Positions 24,967 through 33,233 of a stretch of DNA of 43,396 bases are shown here, one piece after another. The stretch comes from an uncultured Bacteroidota bacterium (GTDB lineage: Bacteria; Bacteroidota; Bacteroidia; Bacteroidales; SZUA-534). Where the stretch lies: NCBI GenBank assembly GCA_946186925.1, contig CAMHPA010000019.1, positions 1 to 43,396 on the forward strand. The letters are read 5' to 3'. Made by a program: the position numbers and the translations under genes. The notes under the pieces were generated by a model. It saw only the letters and a program-made list of their open reading frames with translations, was not told the DNA's origin and did not search any database. Each line of letters opens with the position of its first letter. Position 1 is the first letter of the stretch.

Positions 24967-27081
24967 ATGAAAATCAAGAATTTAGCAACACTTATCTTTT
25001 TCGTAAGTGCAACTGCCACCTTTGGGCAAACCAATGCGGAAATTGACGATTTAAGCAATCAGCCCGATGGCCGCAAAAGCCGCATTCTGCTTGAGCGCGC
25101 CGAGCAAAACCGCAACACCTATCCCAATCTTGCGCGCGAACAGATTGCCGAAGCCATTTTCATATCGCAGGGCTCAACCGATTACGAAACATTTGTAAAC
25201 GCACTGATAATCAAACTGAAACTGCTTTGCGCCGCCGACAGCATTGCCGAAGCCGAAAACCAATTGAAAACCGCAGAGAAAGCCGCCAAACGCTTTGGCA
25301 GCAAGGAATTGCAGGCTCGCGTCACTCTTGCCCAAGCCGACATTCTTGTGGCTGAAAACAAATTAGACAAGGCGGCCGAAATCTATACGAAACTGGTTGC
25401 AGACTACTCAAAATCAGACTTTTGCGATATTGCCATAACTGCCGCCAACCAACTCGGCTATATCTACCGTGAAAAAAGTATGGCCGAGCAGTCGCAAAAA
25501 TCGTTTCTAAAAGCCATTGAGATTGAGAGCCACAGCGATTATCCCGAACTTAAAGCCGTGAGCCTGAACTTTTTAGGCAGTCATTTCTGGCGCAGCGGAA
25601 ACTACACTCAAGCGCTCGACTACTACTGTCAGGCGCTCGAAATACGCAAAGGCTACAAAAACGAGTTTGACATTGTTAACTCGCTGATTAACATTGGTAA
25701 TACGTACCAAAATATGGGCGATTTCAGCAATGCGCTAACCTATCAGACACAAGCAATGCAGATTGCCGAAAAGTGGGAAAATAAACTCACTATTGCGCAG
25801 ATAATGAACTATATAGGCAACATTTACTGGCGCCGCAGCCTTTACGATAGTTCGCTTTGTTACTATCGGCAGTCGATAACTCTCTATGAATCAATGGGCA
25901 ACCGCCTAAAAACCGCAAGCCTGAACGACAACATTGGCAATGCCTACAAGATGAACAGCCGATTCGATTCGGCAATGCACTACTACAATTCGGCGCTGGC
26001 CATAAGAGAAGAGTTGGGCAGCAAACCCGACATTGCGTACTCGCTTTCGAATATTGCTTCAATATATTGGAATACAACAAAATACGTACAGGCACTTGAA
26101 TGCTATTTTCAAGCGCTTGACATTCGCGAAGAGTTGAACGACAAAGCAAACGCCGCAAGTTCACTGACAAATATCGGTCTCATTTACAGAGATTTAACCG
26201 ACTATGACAAGGCTATCAGTTTTTTGGAAAGAGCACTTAATATTCACAAAAGCACTGGAAATAAGGAACTTACGGCCTATGTACTGAATCACATTGGCAG
26301 CACGCACCGAATGGCAGGCAATCTGCAACTTGCGCTCGATAGCCATATGCAGGCGCTACGCATCCGTCAAGAGATTGGCGACAAGAACGGTTGCGCCGCT
26401 TCGATGAACAATATCGGGCTGATTTACCGCGATTTAGGCGACACTGACAAAGCCATCGACTTCTTCAACGAAGCGCTGGAAATCTACCAATCGTCTGGCA
26501 ATCAGCAGGCTGCAGGGTTTGTGCTGAACAACATTGGCGATGTTCTCACACTTATCGGCAAGGGCCAACAGGCTGTGGCTCAATACAAAACCGCACTCGC
26601 CATCTTTGAAAAGATGGACGACAAACGCGGCATTGCCATCACATCGCAGAATATTGGCCAATTCTACTATTCCGCAAAACGATATAATGAAGCCAAACCA
26701 TTCTACAGCAATGCTTTGCAGTGCGCGCAAGAGATTAACGACCTTGAGATTTCAAAGAATGTCAGTTTCGACCTTTTCAATCTCTACGACCAAACGGGCA
26801 ACAGCGCTAAAGCGTTGGAAATATACAAGATATATAACGCTTGCCGCGATTCGATAAGCAACAGCGAAAACACCCGGCGAATGCTCGAACTGCAATCGCT
26901 CTACGAGATTAAAGTGAAGGAAAAGGACACCGAGCTGCAAAAAAGCAAAGACGAGAATAACATTCTGAAAATCAGCAGCAAAAATCGAAATTTGAGTTAC
27001 TTTGCCGATGTTGCGGTGCTGGTGTTCGCACTAGGGCTTTTCATATTTAGCAGACGAAGAAAACTTACTGAAAAGCAATAA
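24967..27081 (+). CDS. Secreted/membrane TPR-repeat protein without output domain
   Basis: This 704-residue protein has a signal peptide (about 1-20, TATFGQT), roughly a dozen tetratricopeptide repeats (about 60-640; units such as NNIGLIYRDLGDTDKAIDFF), a short coiled segment and a single membrane helix near the C-terminus (about 680-697). A RRRK positive patch and a few residues follow. The TPR part strongly resembles that of the preceding TPR-phosphatase, but the cytoplasmic coiled coil and PP2C domain are absent. It begins 68 bases after the phosphatase gene and is probably co-transcribed. I infer a partner or decoy for the same signal; no enzymatic function is visible. Confidence 0.8.
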   Translation: MKIKNLATLIFFVSATATFGQTNAEIDDLSNQPDGRKSRILLERAEQNRNTYPNLAREQIAEAIFISQGSTDYETFVNALIIKLKLLCAADSIAEAENQLKTAEKAAKRFGSKELQARVTLAQADILVAENKLDKAAEIYTKLVADYSKSDFCDIAITAANQLGYIYREKSMAEQSQKSFLKAIEIESHSDYPELKAVSLNFLGSHFWRSGNYTQALDYYCQALEIRKGYKNEFDIVNSLINIGNTYQNMGDFSNALTYQTQAMQIAEKWENKLTIAQIMNYIGNIYWRRSLYDSSLCYYRQSITLYESMGNRLKTASLNDNIGNAYKMNSRFDSAMHYYNSALAIREELGSKPDIAYSLSNIASIYWNTTKYVQALECYFQALDIREELNDKANAASSLTNIGLIYRDLTDYDKAISFLERALNIHKSTGNKELTAYVLNHIGSTHRMAGNLQLALDSHMQALRIRQEIGDKNGCAASMNNIGLIYRDLGDTDKAIDFFNEALEIYQSSGNQQAAGFVLNNIGDVLTLIGKGQQAVAQYKTALAIFEKMDDKRGIAITSQNIGQFYYSAKRYNEAKPFYSNALQCAQEINDLEISKNVSFDLFNLYDQTGNSAKALEIYKIYNACRDSISNSENTRRMLELQSLYEIKVKEKDTELQKSKDENNILKISSKNRNLSYFADVAVLVFALGLFIFSRRRKLTEKQ

Positions 27082-27089
27082 GATATCCC

Positions 27090-29540
27090 CTATCTTTTGA
27101 CAAATCGGTCGAACAAAATCGCACCATTACCAATTGTGGTTCGCACAAGGTAAACACCGCTAGGCAAATCAGAAATAGGAAGCAAGCATTTGTGAGAATC
27201 AGCAGTAACGTGCTTAACCACAATGCCTTGCAAAGAGATTATGTCAACGTAGGCTATTGGGCTTTCAAACTCAATTGTAACAAAATCAGTGGCCGGATTC
27301 GGGAAAAGCACAAGCGTTTTTTGCGGTGGGCATTCAGTTTGAGCCACTGACGTGAATCCAAGCGAAACCGGCAGCGTACCGCGGTGCCACATGCCGCCGT
27401 AGTGCTCGCCATAATTCAGAGCACCGGCCCACATTCCGCAGCCGTTAGGCGCAATGCCAATGGCTGTAAATTGGTCAATATCAGTATAAAAATCGGCATA
27501 ATTGCTGAAAGTTGCGCCATCGTCGGTGCTGAACGACAGCCCTGTATGCAACCCGTTGAGTTCCGTCCCAACGCTTACAAGTGTGTCTGTACCCGGTACA
27601 TAAGCAAAACCGGTTGTAAAGAACAGACCTTGCGGATGAATCTGTTCCCAATCAGAGCCGCCATTGGTAGTGCGATATGCCGCATAATTATTTGCAGACA
27701 AAGTACTTATCACGCCGGTGTCATTATCGCGGAAAGCGAGTTTGAATTCAGTATTGCAAGGTGTTTGCACAACCGTCCACGTTGCGCCGCGGTCGATAGA
27801 ACGGAACAGCCGCCCTGCGCTAGTGCCAAAGAAAACCGTGTTGCCACAGACTGCAAAACTGCCTACAAGGCCCGTCTCGTCGCGTTTGTTGGCCGGAATG
27901 CGCGATGCCTGAACACGCGTCCACTGCTTGCCACCGTCGGTGGTGGTGTATATTTCGAAGTAGCCGCCGTTGGGGTCGCCAATGCAGACACCCGACTGCG
28001 AGTCCCAAAAATGAACGGCATTAGGGAACGCGCTCTTGCTGCTGAACGTGGCCGACGGCTGCACCGCCCATGTAGTTCCGCCATCGGTTGTGTGCGCTAT
28101 CTTGCCGCCTGTCAGCGTGTTAGAGTTGACACTCACATAAACCGACGCCCATGCTTCGGTGGCACTCACAGCGCTTATCGACGAAATAGTATAACTCTCA
28201 TTTTTAGGGATATTCACCGTTCCAGACAACCACGACTCACCACCGTCGGTCGTACGACAGAAATCCATACACTGGCCGTTACTGATGATACCATCATAAG
28301 CCGATGCCCACGCTACTTGCTCATCCACAGCAGAAATATTCTGTATTCCCCTATAGCTATGGCTAAACCCCGACGACTGTAAAGTCCAAAGCAATGGGGT
28401 ATTAGTCGCTGGTTTTATTTTGATAACAGCATCCAGCTCACAATCAAACAGATTAGTTTGCAGAATCATTCGGTCAGGTAGGAAAAAACCATCATAATCA
28501 CCACCCCATCCCCAGTTTATATGCAGATATCCATTTGATTTATAACCATCAACAATCCAAGCATGACCTTCATCATTTTTGGTGGCACCAGAATAAATAA
28601 CAGGTCGACCGGCATCAATTTCAGCGCACATCATACAGAACCACTGTTCGTTAGAATAATCGGAATATTTAACCAATTCAATCGAATCGGAATAGCGGAA
28701 ATATTGCGGCATGGCATACAGCACATCGCAAGTGTATGAACCGGCGCTGTTCTCTGTGTACGACATATCCACAGCCACCCCAGCATGATACAACAATTGT
28801 GCAACGGCGGCCCTTTCTTCCGACGAATGATGGCTTCGCAGCTTGTCGGGCATCAAATCCCAATGATAAGTAGTTGCGCCAAAGTTCGCGAACTGCTGCC
28901 CATATTCAGGTTTTTCCGATGGCACGTACTTGTGCCAACCACGTCCCGTTTCCGGCCACTTGTGGTAGCGCATAACCTGCCCCATGGCCACGGCCACGCA
29001 CCCCACATATGTCGGGCACGAATCGTTATAGACGTCTGTCTGTTCCCATGCGGATGTGATCAGTGGCCCGACGGTTACAACTGAATCGATAATCGATACG
29101 GTATCAGCTACTTGCGTGGAATCAACCGTCGGCGTTGAATCGGCGCGAGCCCGCCATTTGCGAAGGTTAGCGGTCGAGCCGATGCCCGACTGACGCACCG
29201 CTGATATTTTCTGCCCATAACGGTCAAGTTGGTGCATAAGCATCTTGTTTTCAACAGGTTCACCGGCAGGCGATGTGTGCGAGAAGCCCAAAACAGGATT
29301 CACGGCATCGTCGGCCGCAATGATGGCAAACCCGCCATCGGCTTGACCGAAAACATAATAGACTGTGTCGGCACCACAAGTACCAACATAGAGCAAACTT
29401 ATTGTGGATGAAGACTTTTGCGTGTTTTTTCCAAACACACCGGCGGCCACAGTCTGTGCCTTGTCAACAGGCACAAAATCAGCCTTTATCGGATTGACAA
29501 TCAATAATAAAAAAGTTGCTATTGAAAGCAATTGTTTCAT
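27090..29540 (-). CDS. C10 (streptopain-like) cysteine peptidase with Ycf48/BNR repeats and T9SS sorting domain
   Basis: The 816-residue precursor has a signal peptide (about 1-20) and a Spi-like propeptide (FVPVDKAQTVAAGVF, GGFAIIAADDAVNPVLGFS; to about 145). A C10 peptidase domain spans about 165-380, with the catalytic Cys in CPTYVGCVAVAMGQVMRYHKWP and the His in DEGHAWIVDGY, then NWGWGGDYDG. About 330 residues of Asp-box/Ycf48-like repeats (TTDGGESW, TTDGGTTW, TTDGGKQW, SIDRGATW, TTNGGSDW) follow, probably a beta-propeller. The end is a type A type IX sorting domain (LFPNPATDFVTIEF, LPSGVYLVR). It is predicted to be exported by the Por system. An ATG at 29600 was rejected: MKQLLSIATF at 29540 is a proper signal peptide, one base after the upstream stop. 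Confidence 0.88.
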   Translation of the reverse strand: MKQLLSIATFLLLIVNPIKADFVPVDKAQTVAAGVFGKNTQKSSSTISLLYVGTCGADTVYYVFGQADGGFAIIAADDAVNPVLGFSHTSPAGEPVENKMLMHQLDRYGQKISAVRQSGIGSTANLRKWRARADSTPTVDSTQVADTVSIIDSVVTVGPLITSAWEQTDVYNDSCPTYVGCVAVAMGQVMRYHKWPETGRGWHKYVPSEKPEYGQQFANFGATTYHWDLMPDKLRSHHSSEERAAVAQLLYHAGVAVDMSYTENSAGSYTCDVLYAMPQYFRYSDSIELVKYSDYSNEQWFCMMCAEIDAGRPVIYSGATKNDEGHAWIVDGYKSNGYLHINWGWGGDYDGFFLPDRMILQTNLFDCELDAVIKIKPATNTPLLWTLQSSGFSHSYRGIQNISAVDEQVAWASAYDGIISNGQCMDFCRTTDGGESWLSGTVNIPKNESYTISSISAVSATEAWASVYVSVNSNTLTGGKIAHTTDGGTTWAVQPSATFSSKSAFPNAVHFWDSQSGVCIGDPNGGYFEIYTTTDGGKQWTRVQASRIPANKRDETGLVGSFAVCGNTVFFGTSAGRLFRSIDRGATWTVVQTPCNTEFKLAFRDNDTGVISTLSANNYAAYRTTNGGSDWEQIHPQGLFFTTGFAYVPGTDTLVSVGTELNGLHTGLSFSTDDGATFSNYADFYTDIDQFTAIGIAPNGCGMWAGALNYGEHYGGMWHRGTLPVSLGFTSVAQTECPPQKTLVLFPNPATDFVTIEFESPIAYVDIISLQGIVVKHVTADSHKCLLPISDLPSGVYLVRTTIGNGAILFDRFVKR

Positions 29541-29541
29541 A

Positions 29542-30774
29542 TCATCCCCAGAAAATATATGCCACAACAATTGCCGCCACAATGCTCGCAAGGTCGGCAA
29601 GCAGGCCGCAGACCACGGCGTGGCGCGTTTTGGTGATGCTCACGCTGCCGAAATAGACGGCCAGAATGTAGAACGTGGTGTCGGTTGCGCCTTGGAAACA
29701 GCACGCCAAACGGCCAGCGAACGAGTCGGCGCCCATTTGGTTCATCGTCTCAATCATCACGCCGCGCGCGCCCGAGCCGCTCAAAGGCTTCATAAACGCC
29801 GTGGGCAGGGCATCGACAAAATCGGTGTTCAAGCCAACCAGGGCAAAGAACGAGCGAAGGCCGTCTATCAGGAAATCGAGCGCGCCCGAAGTGCGGAAAA
29901 CGCCCACCCCGACAAGTATCGCAATCAGGTACGGAATGATTTTGATGGCAACGCCAAAACCTTCCTTCGCGCCTTCGATAAACGCTTCATATACATTCAC
30001 TTTCCGCCTGATAGCCAATGCGATAAACGAAATAATCACGCAAAACAGAATGATGTTGGCAATGAGCGACGACTGCGCGTTGACTGCTTCGCGCGGCAGC
30101 GTCACAAAGTACCAAATCAGGCCGCTGATGATGAGCGAGAAGACAGCGAAATAGCCGAGAAAAACCTTGTTGAAAAGATTGATTTTCTGAAAGATGGAAA
30201 CCGCCAGAATTCCGACAATCGTGCTGAAAAATGTTGCAATCAGAATCGGGATGAAAACGTCGGACGGGTCGGCGGCGCCCATCTGCGCACGGTAAACCAT
30301 AATGCTCACGGGTATCAGCGTCAGTCCTGAAGTGTTGAGTACCAGGAACATAATCATTGAGTTCGACGCGGTGTCTTTCTTCGGGTTCAGTTCCTGCAAT
30401 TGGCTCATCGCCTTCAGTCCGAGCGGAGTGGCGGCATTGTCGATGCCGAGCATATTGGCCGCAAGGTTCATCATTATTGAGCCGTTAACATGGTGATTTT
30501 TAGGAATTTCGGGAAACAGTTTGTTGAAAAACGGCCCCATAATGCGTGAGAAGACGTTAATCATTCCGCCCTTCTCGCCTATCCGCATCAGGCCAAGCCA
30601 GAGCGTCATCACGCCAGTCAGGCCGAGAGAGATTTCAAAGCCCGTTTTGGCCATATCGAAGGTGCTTGCCACCATTGCCGAAAAAATCTGCGTGTCGCCC
30701 AAAAAAATCAGTTTGATGAGCGCCACCACAAACGCTATCACGAAGAATGCTATCCAGATGTAGTTGAGAGCCAT
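29542..30774 (-). CDS. Fused SpmA-SpmB-like nucleoside-recognition membrane protein
   Basis: The 410-residue protein is strongly hydrophobic with about ten membrane segments. It has two halves that each resemble a nucleoside-recognition (Gate) domain: the first with GLMRIGEKGGMINVFSRIMGPFF and NMLGIDNAATPLGLKAM, the second with FIEGAKEGFGVAIKIIPYLIAILVGVGVFR, MKPLSGSGARGVM and GATDTTFYILAVYFG. In Bacillus these are the separate proteins SpmA and SpmB; the fused form is usual in non-sporulating Bacteroidota. The transported substrate is unknown. It lies between a thioredoxin-like gene and the C10 peptidase gene, whose ATG follows its stop after one base. Confidence 0.88.
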   Translation of the reverse strand: MALNYIWIAFFVIAFVVALIKLIFLGDTQIFSAMVASTFDMAKTGFEISLGLTGVMTLWLGLMRIGEKGGMINVFSRIMGPFFNKLFPEIPKNHHVNGSIMMNLAANMLGIDNAATPLGLKAMSQLQELNPKKDTASNSMIMFLVLNTSGLTLIPVSIMVYRAQMGAADPSDVFIPILIATFFSTIVGILAVSIFQKINLFNKVFLGYFAVFSLIISGLIWYFVTLPREAVNAQSSLIANIILFCVIISFIALAIRRKVNVYEAFIEGAKEGFGVAIKIIPYLIAILVGVGVFRTSGALDFLIDGLRSFFALVGLNTDFVDALPTAFMKPLSGSGARGVMIETMNQMGADSFAGRLACCFQGATDTTFYILAVYFGSVSITKTRHAVVCGLLADLASIVAAIVVAYIFWG

Positions 30775-30867
30775 AGAATTATTTAGGATTTAGGATTTAG
30801 GATTTAAGATTTATTATCAAATGTTGTTGGGGGTTGGTAGGGACGCGATTAATCGCGTCCGATTGTC
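30775..30867. repeat. ATTTAGGATTTAGGATTT repeats and palindrome copy 3
   Basis: The gap has tandem GGATTTA units (30781-30812) and GTAG followed by the perfect palindrome GGACGCGATTAATCGCGTCC at 30841-30860. The palindrome ends eight bases before the stop codon of the thioredoxin-like gene. Confidence 0.8.
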
Positions 30868-31488
30868 TTAGTTTTCAGTTTGTGTTTGCGTTAACATCGC
30901 ATCGAGTATCGTTCTCATTTTCTGACCGTTCCATTGTGCCATTCCGCTTTTGCGCATCAGGATGTTGCCTTCGGCGTCAATCAGGAAGGTTACGGGCAGA
31001 GTGCTTGTCGAGAGTTGCTCGGGATACTTTTTAATTGGCAGATAGACAGGCAAATCCAAGTTCTTCCGATTGACGAATTTAGCCACATCGGTGCGTTTCT
31101 CGTTGGTCACGAAGACGAAATTCACCTTGTCGGCATAGTCGGCGTAAAGGCTGCGGAACTGCCCCATCTCGGCCAGGCACGGCGCGCACCACGATGCCCA
31201 ATAATTGATAATTGTCGGCTTGCCAGCGAAATCAGCCAGCGTGCAAGTATCGCCCCCGAGCGTGCGCAGATGCCAGTCGAGCGACGATGTGAACAGCGGA
31301 ATGGGCTGCTTGAGCAGCGACGGCTGATAGACAAAAACCGTCGGTTTCAGCACCAGTGCGATGGTCGATTTCCGCGTCTGCGGAATCATAATGAAAACGG
31401 CCAGCAGCACGATTATCAAGTCCACAGCCAGACTGAATTTCGACTTGCGGCTCAATAGATTTGTGAAGTAACTCTTGAAAAATCCCAT
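30868..31488 (-). CDS. TlpA-like membrane-anchored thioredoxin
   Basis: The chosen start gives 206 residues: MGFFKSYFTNLLSRKSK, a membrane anchor at about 19-38 (LAVDLIIVLLAVFIMI), and a thioredoxin-fold domain with the redox motif WASWCAPC and the cis-Pro segment STSTLPVTFLIDAEGNIL. A longer open frame upstream to 31755 overlaps the aminotransferase gene and has a non-natural composition, so the ATG at 31488 is preferred. I infer a periplasm-facing thiol-disulfide oxidoreductase, probably in envelope protein reduction or cytochrome maturation. Partner proteins are not evident nearby. Confidence 0.88.
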   Translation of the reverse strand: MGFFKSYFTNLLSRKSKFSLAVDLIIVLLAVFIMIPQTRKSTIALVLKPTVFVYQPSLLKQPIPLFTSSLDWHLRTLGGDTCTLADFAGKPTIINYWASWCAPCLAEMGQFRSLYADYADKVNFVFVTNEKRTDVAKFVNRKNLDLPVYLPIKKYPEQLSTSTLPVTFLIDAEGNILMRKSGMAQWNGQKMRTILDAMLTQTQTEN

Positions 31489-31540
31489 ATACAAATTAAA
31501 AAACAGCGCAAGGTAGCAAAATTTACGGCGCACCGGCGAC

Positions 31541-31572
31541 AAAAAAAGCGGTCCGACTTGCGCCGAACCGCC
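31541..31572 (-). terminator. Terminator of the aminotransferase gene
   Basis: On the minus strand GGCGGTTCG pairs with GGACCGC (one mismatch) around a short loop and is followed by seven T. It lies just past the stop at 31595. Confidence 0.65.
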
Positions 31573-31594
31573 ATAACTATTAATCGAAAAGAAC

Positions 31595-32887
31595 TTACTT
31601 TCCTGACACTTCCTTGCAAGCCGCCAGAATGCCGTCGAACATCGGGCGGATGTCTTTTTCGGCAACGGCCGAGAAGGCGATGCGGATGAGTCCGTTGATG
31701 TTGATGGTGCCGATGCTGTACTTCTCGATGAGCAGCATACGAACCTTTTCGGCATCGATTCCGTCAGTCGGCCTGATGCACATAAAATAGCCCGAATTGT
31801 AAGGCAGAGCCTTGAAGTACGGTGCGTATTTCGGGTCGTTCAAAGTGTTGCGCACGGCGTTGTAGCGAGCCTGCATAATATCGAGTTTTGCCTTCTTTTC
31901 TGCAGCGTATGTCGGCGATTCAAATGCCTGAACCAAAAGCGATTGCGAAAGGTTGCTTGCATTCGAGATATTGCCACGCACGGCGCCTGCGGTCTTGTTT
32001 TCAAGCGCTTCGTAGAGTTGGGCGTCGCCACCCTTGACGGCGTATGTGATGAATCCCACACGAAAGCCCCAAACGTAGTCTTCTTTTGTCGGACCATCGA
32101 CTTTCACAGCAAGCACATTCTCGTGCAAATCAGCCAGATAAGCGAACGGTGACTGACGGTCGACACCGTCTTCGTAAACAAGTCCGAAGTAAGCGTCGTC
32201 GCAGATAACGGCGATTTTCTTGCCCTTTTCGGCGGCGTTTTTGATGGCCGCAACCAGAGCCTGCATCTCGTCGGTGCGCGGCGAGTAGCCCGTCGGGTTG
32301 TTGGGGAAGTTGAGCAGCAGCACCTTCTTGTCGCCATCGGCCAACAGCGCGGCAGAGAGCGACGCAATGTCCATCTTATCGCCTTCAAACAAGTTATACG
32401 GTGTAATTTTTGCGCCGTAAGCGTTGCTCAAAGCCAGATTGTAGTTGCCCCAATAAAGGTTCGGAACCAGAATCTCTTGTCCGTCGTTCAGGAACATATA
32501 ACCAGCCATACTGATGCCGTGAGTGAGCGCGCTTGTTGCGATGGGCAGACTGATGGTGACGCCCTTCAGACGCGGATTCTTCTCGGCAATCATTGCCTGC
32601 CAGCGTTTGCGGATGTCGGGACGGCCGAAGCTTGGTGCGTAAAGGAACGCCTTGTCGGCCGCGATGCCCAGCTTCGAGCTGATGCTCTCAAGGTGCATCG
32701 GCGAGCCGTCGTCTTCAATGGCCGTGCCGATGGTGGCGTTGATGCGGGTGCCTTTGGCTTCGGCGCCCTGCCCCAAAATGCCCTTCTTCGGGAAGAAAAT
32801 GTTCTTGCCCCGTTCTGACAACAAATCAAATACCGCCTTGTTTTTTGCGGCGATAATCTCGTTCAAATTCTGTGCTTGCGGATTCAT
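31595..32887 (-). CDS. PLP-dependent class I/II aminotransferase
   Basis: This 430-residue protein has the fold-type I aminotransferase layout: the substrate/cofactor region SALTHGISMAGYMF, NFPNNPTGYSPR, the PLP-ring Asp in ICDDAYFGLVY, and a candidate Schiff-base lysine in VDGPTKEDYVWGFRVGF. It differs from the usual aspartate or LL-DAP aminotransferases at both ends (N-terminus MNPQAQNLNEIIAAKNKAVF), so I do not assign a substrate. An aromatic or branched amino acid is possible. It has its own promoter and terminator and is probably a single-gene unit. Confidence 0.8.
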   Translation of the reverse strand: MNPQAQNLNEIIAAKNKAVFDLLSERGKNIFFPKKGILGQGAEAKGTRINATIGTAIEDDGSPMHLESISSKLGIAADKAFLYAPSFGRPDIRKRWQAMIAEKNPRLKGVTISLPIATSALTHGISMAGYMFLNDGQEILVPNLYWGNYNLALSNAYGAKITPYNLFEGDKMDIASLSAALLADGDKKVLLLNFPNNPTGYSPRTDEMQALVAAIKNAAEKGKKIAVICDDAYFGLVYEDGVDRQSPFAYLADLHENVLAVKVDGPTKEDYVWGFRVGFITYAVKGGDAQLYEALENKTAGAVRGNISNASNLSQSLLVQAFESPTYAAEKKAKLDIMQARYNAVRNTLNDPKYAPYFKALPYNSGYFMCIRPTDGIDAEKVRMLLIEKYSIGTININGLIRIAFSAVAEKDIRPMFDGILAACKEVSGK

Positions 32888-33233
32888 ACTGCGTGAATTT
32901 TATCGGGGTGCAAAAATACACGTTTTTCACGTGATTTCAATATGGGTTTTACGTAATGGATAATTGATGGAATCGAAAGCGGGATTGAGTGTGTGCCGCA
33001 GCGTCATAATCGTTACAGACACAGACTTTGTCATCGTTATTGTCATAGTCATCGTTTTCAATTTGCGTTTGTGTCGCCGATTTTAATACATTGCGGCATA
33101 TTTTATATAATTGTGTTGGCCGCGGTTTGAACGCCAAAAACACGATATATGCGCAAGAAACAAAAAATCAATTTATGGACTAAATGATTTATTTACAATA
33201 AACTAATACTCTAATAACAAAACTTTTAGAATT
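32888..33233. other. Divergent intergenic region with one promoter; otherwise unremarkable
   Basis: Apart from the aminotransferase promoter near 32911, this holds imperfect GTCATCGTTATTGTCATAG-type repeats around 33020-33060 and an A+T-rich stretch before the esterase gene. No gene or strong hairpin is seen. Confidence 0.45.
32911..32941 (-). promoter_or_regulatory. Promoter of the aminotransferase gene
   Basis: The minus strand reads TATTTTTG (complement of 32911-32918). A three-of-four match to TTTG (ATTG, complement of 32938-32941) lies 19 bases upstream. Confidence 0.5.

Noticed and set aside
31489..31755. N-terminal extension of the thioredoxin-like gene
   Set aside because: It overlaps the aminotransferase gene and its terminator and is Ser/Arg-rich; the ATG at 31488 gives a proper membrane anchor.
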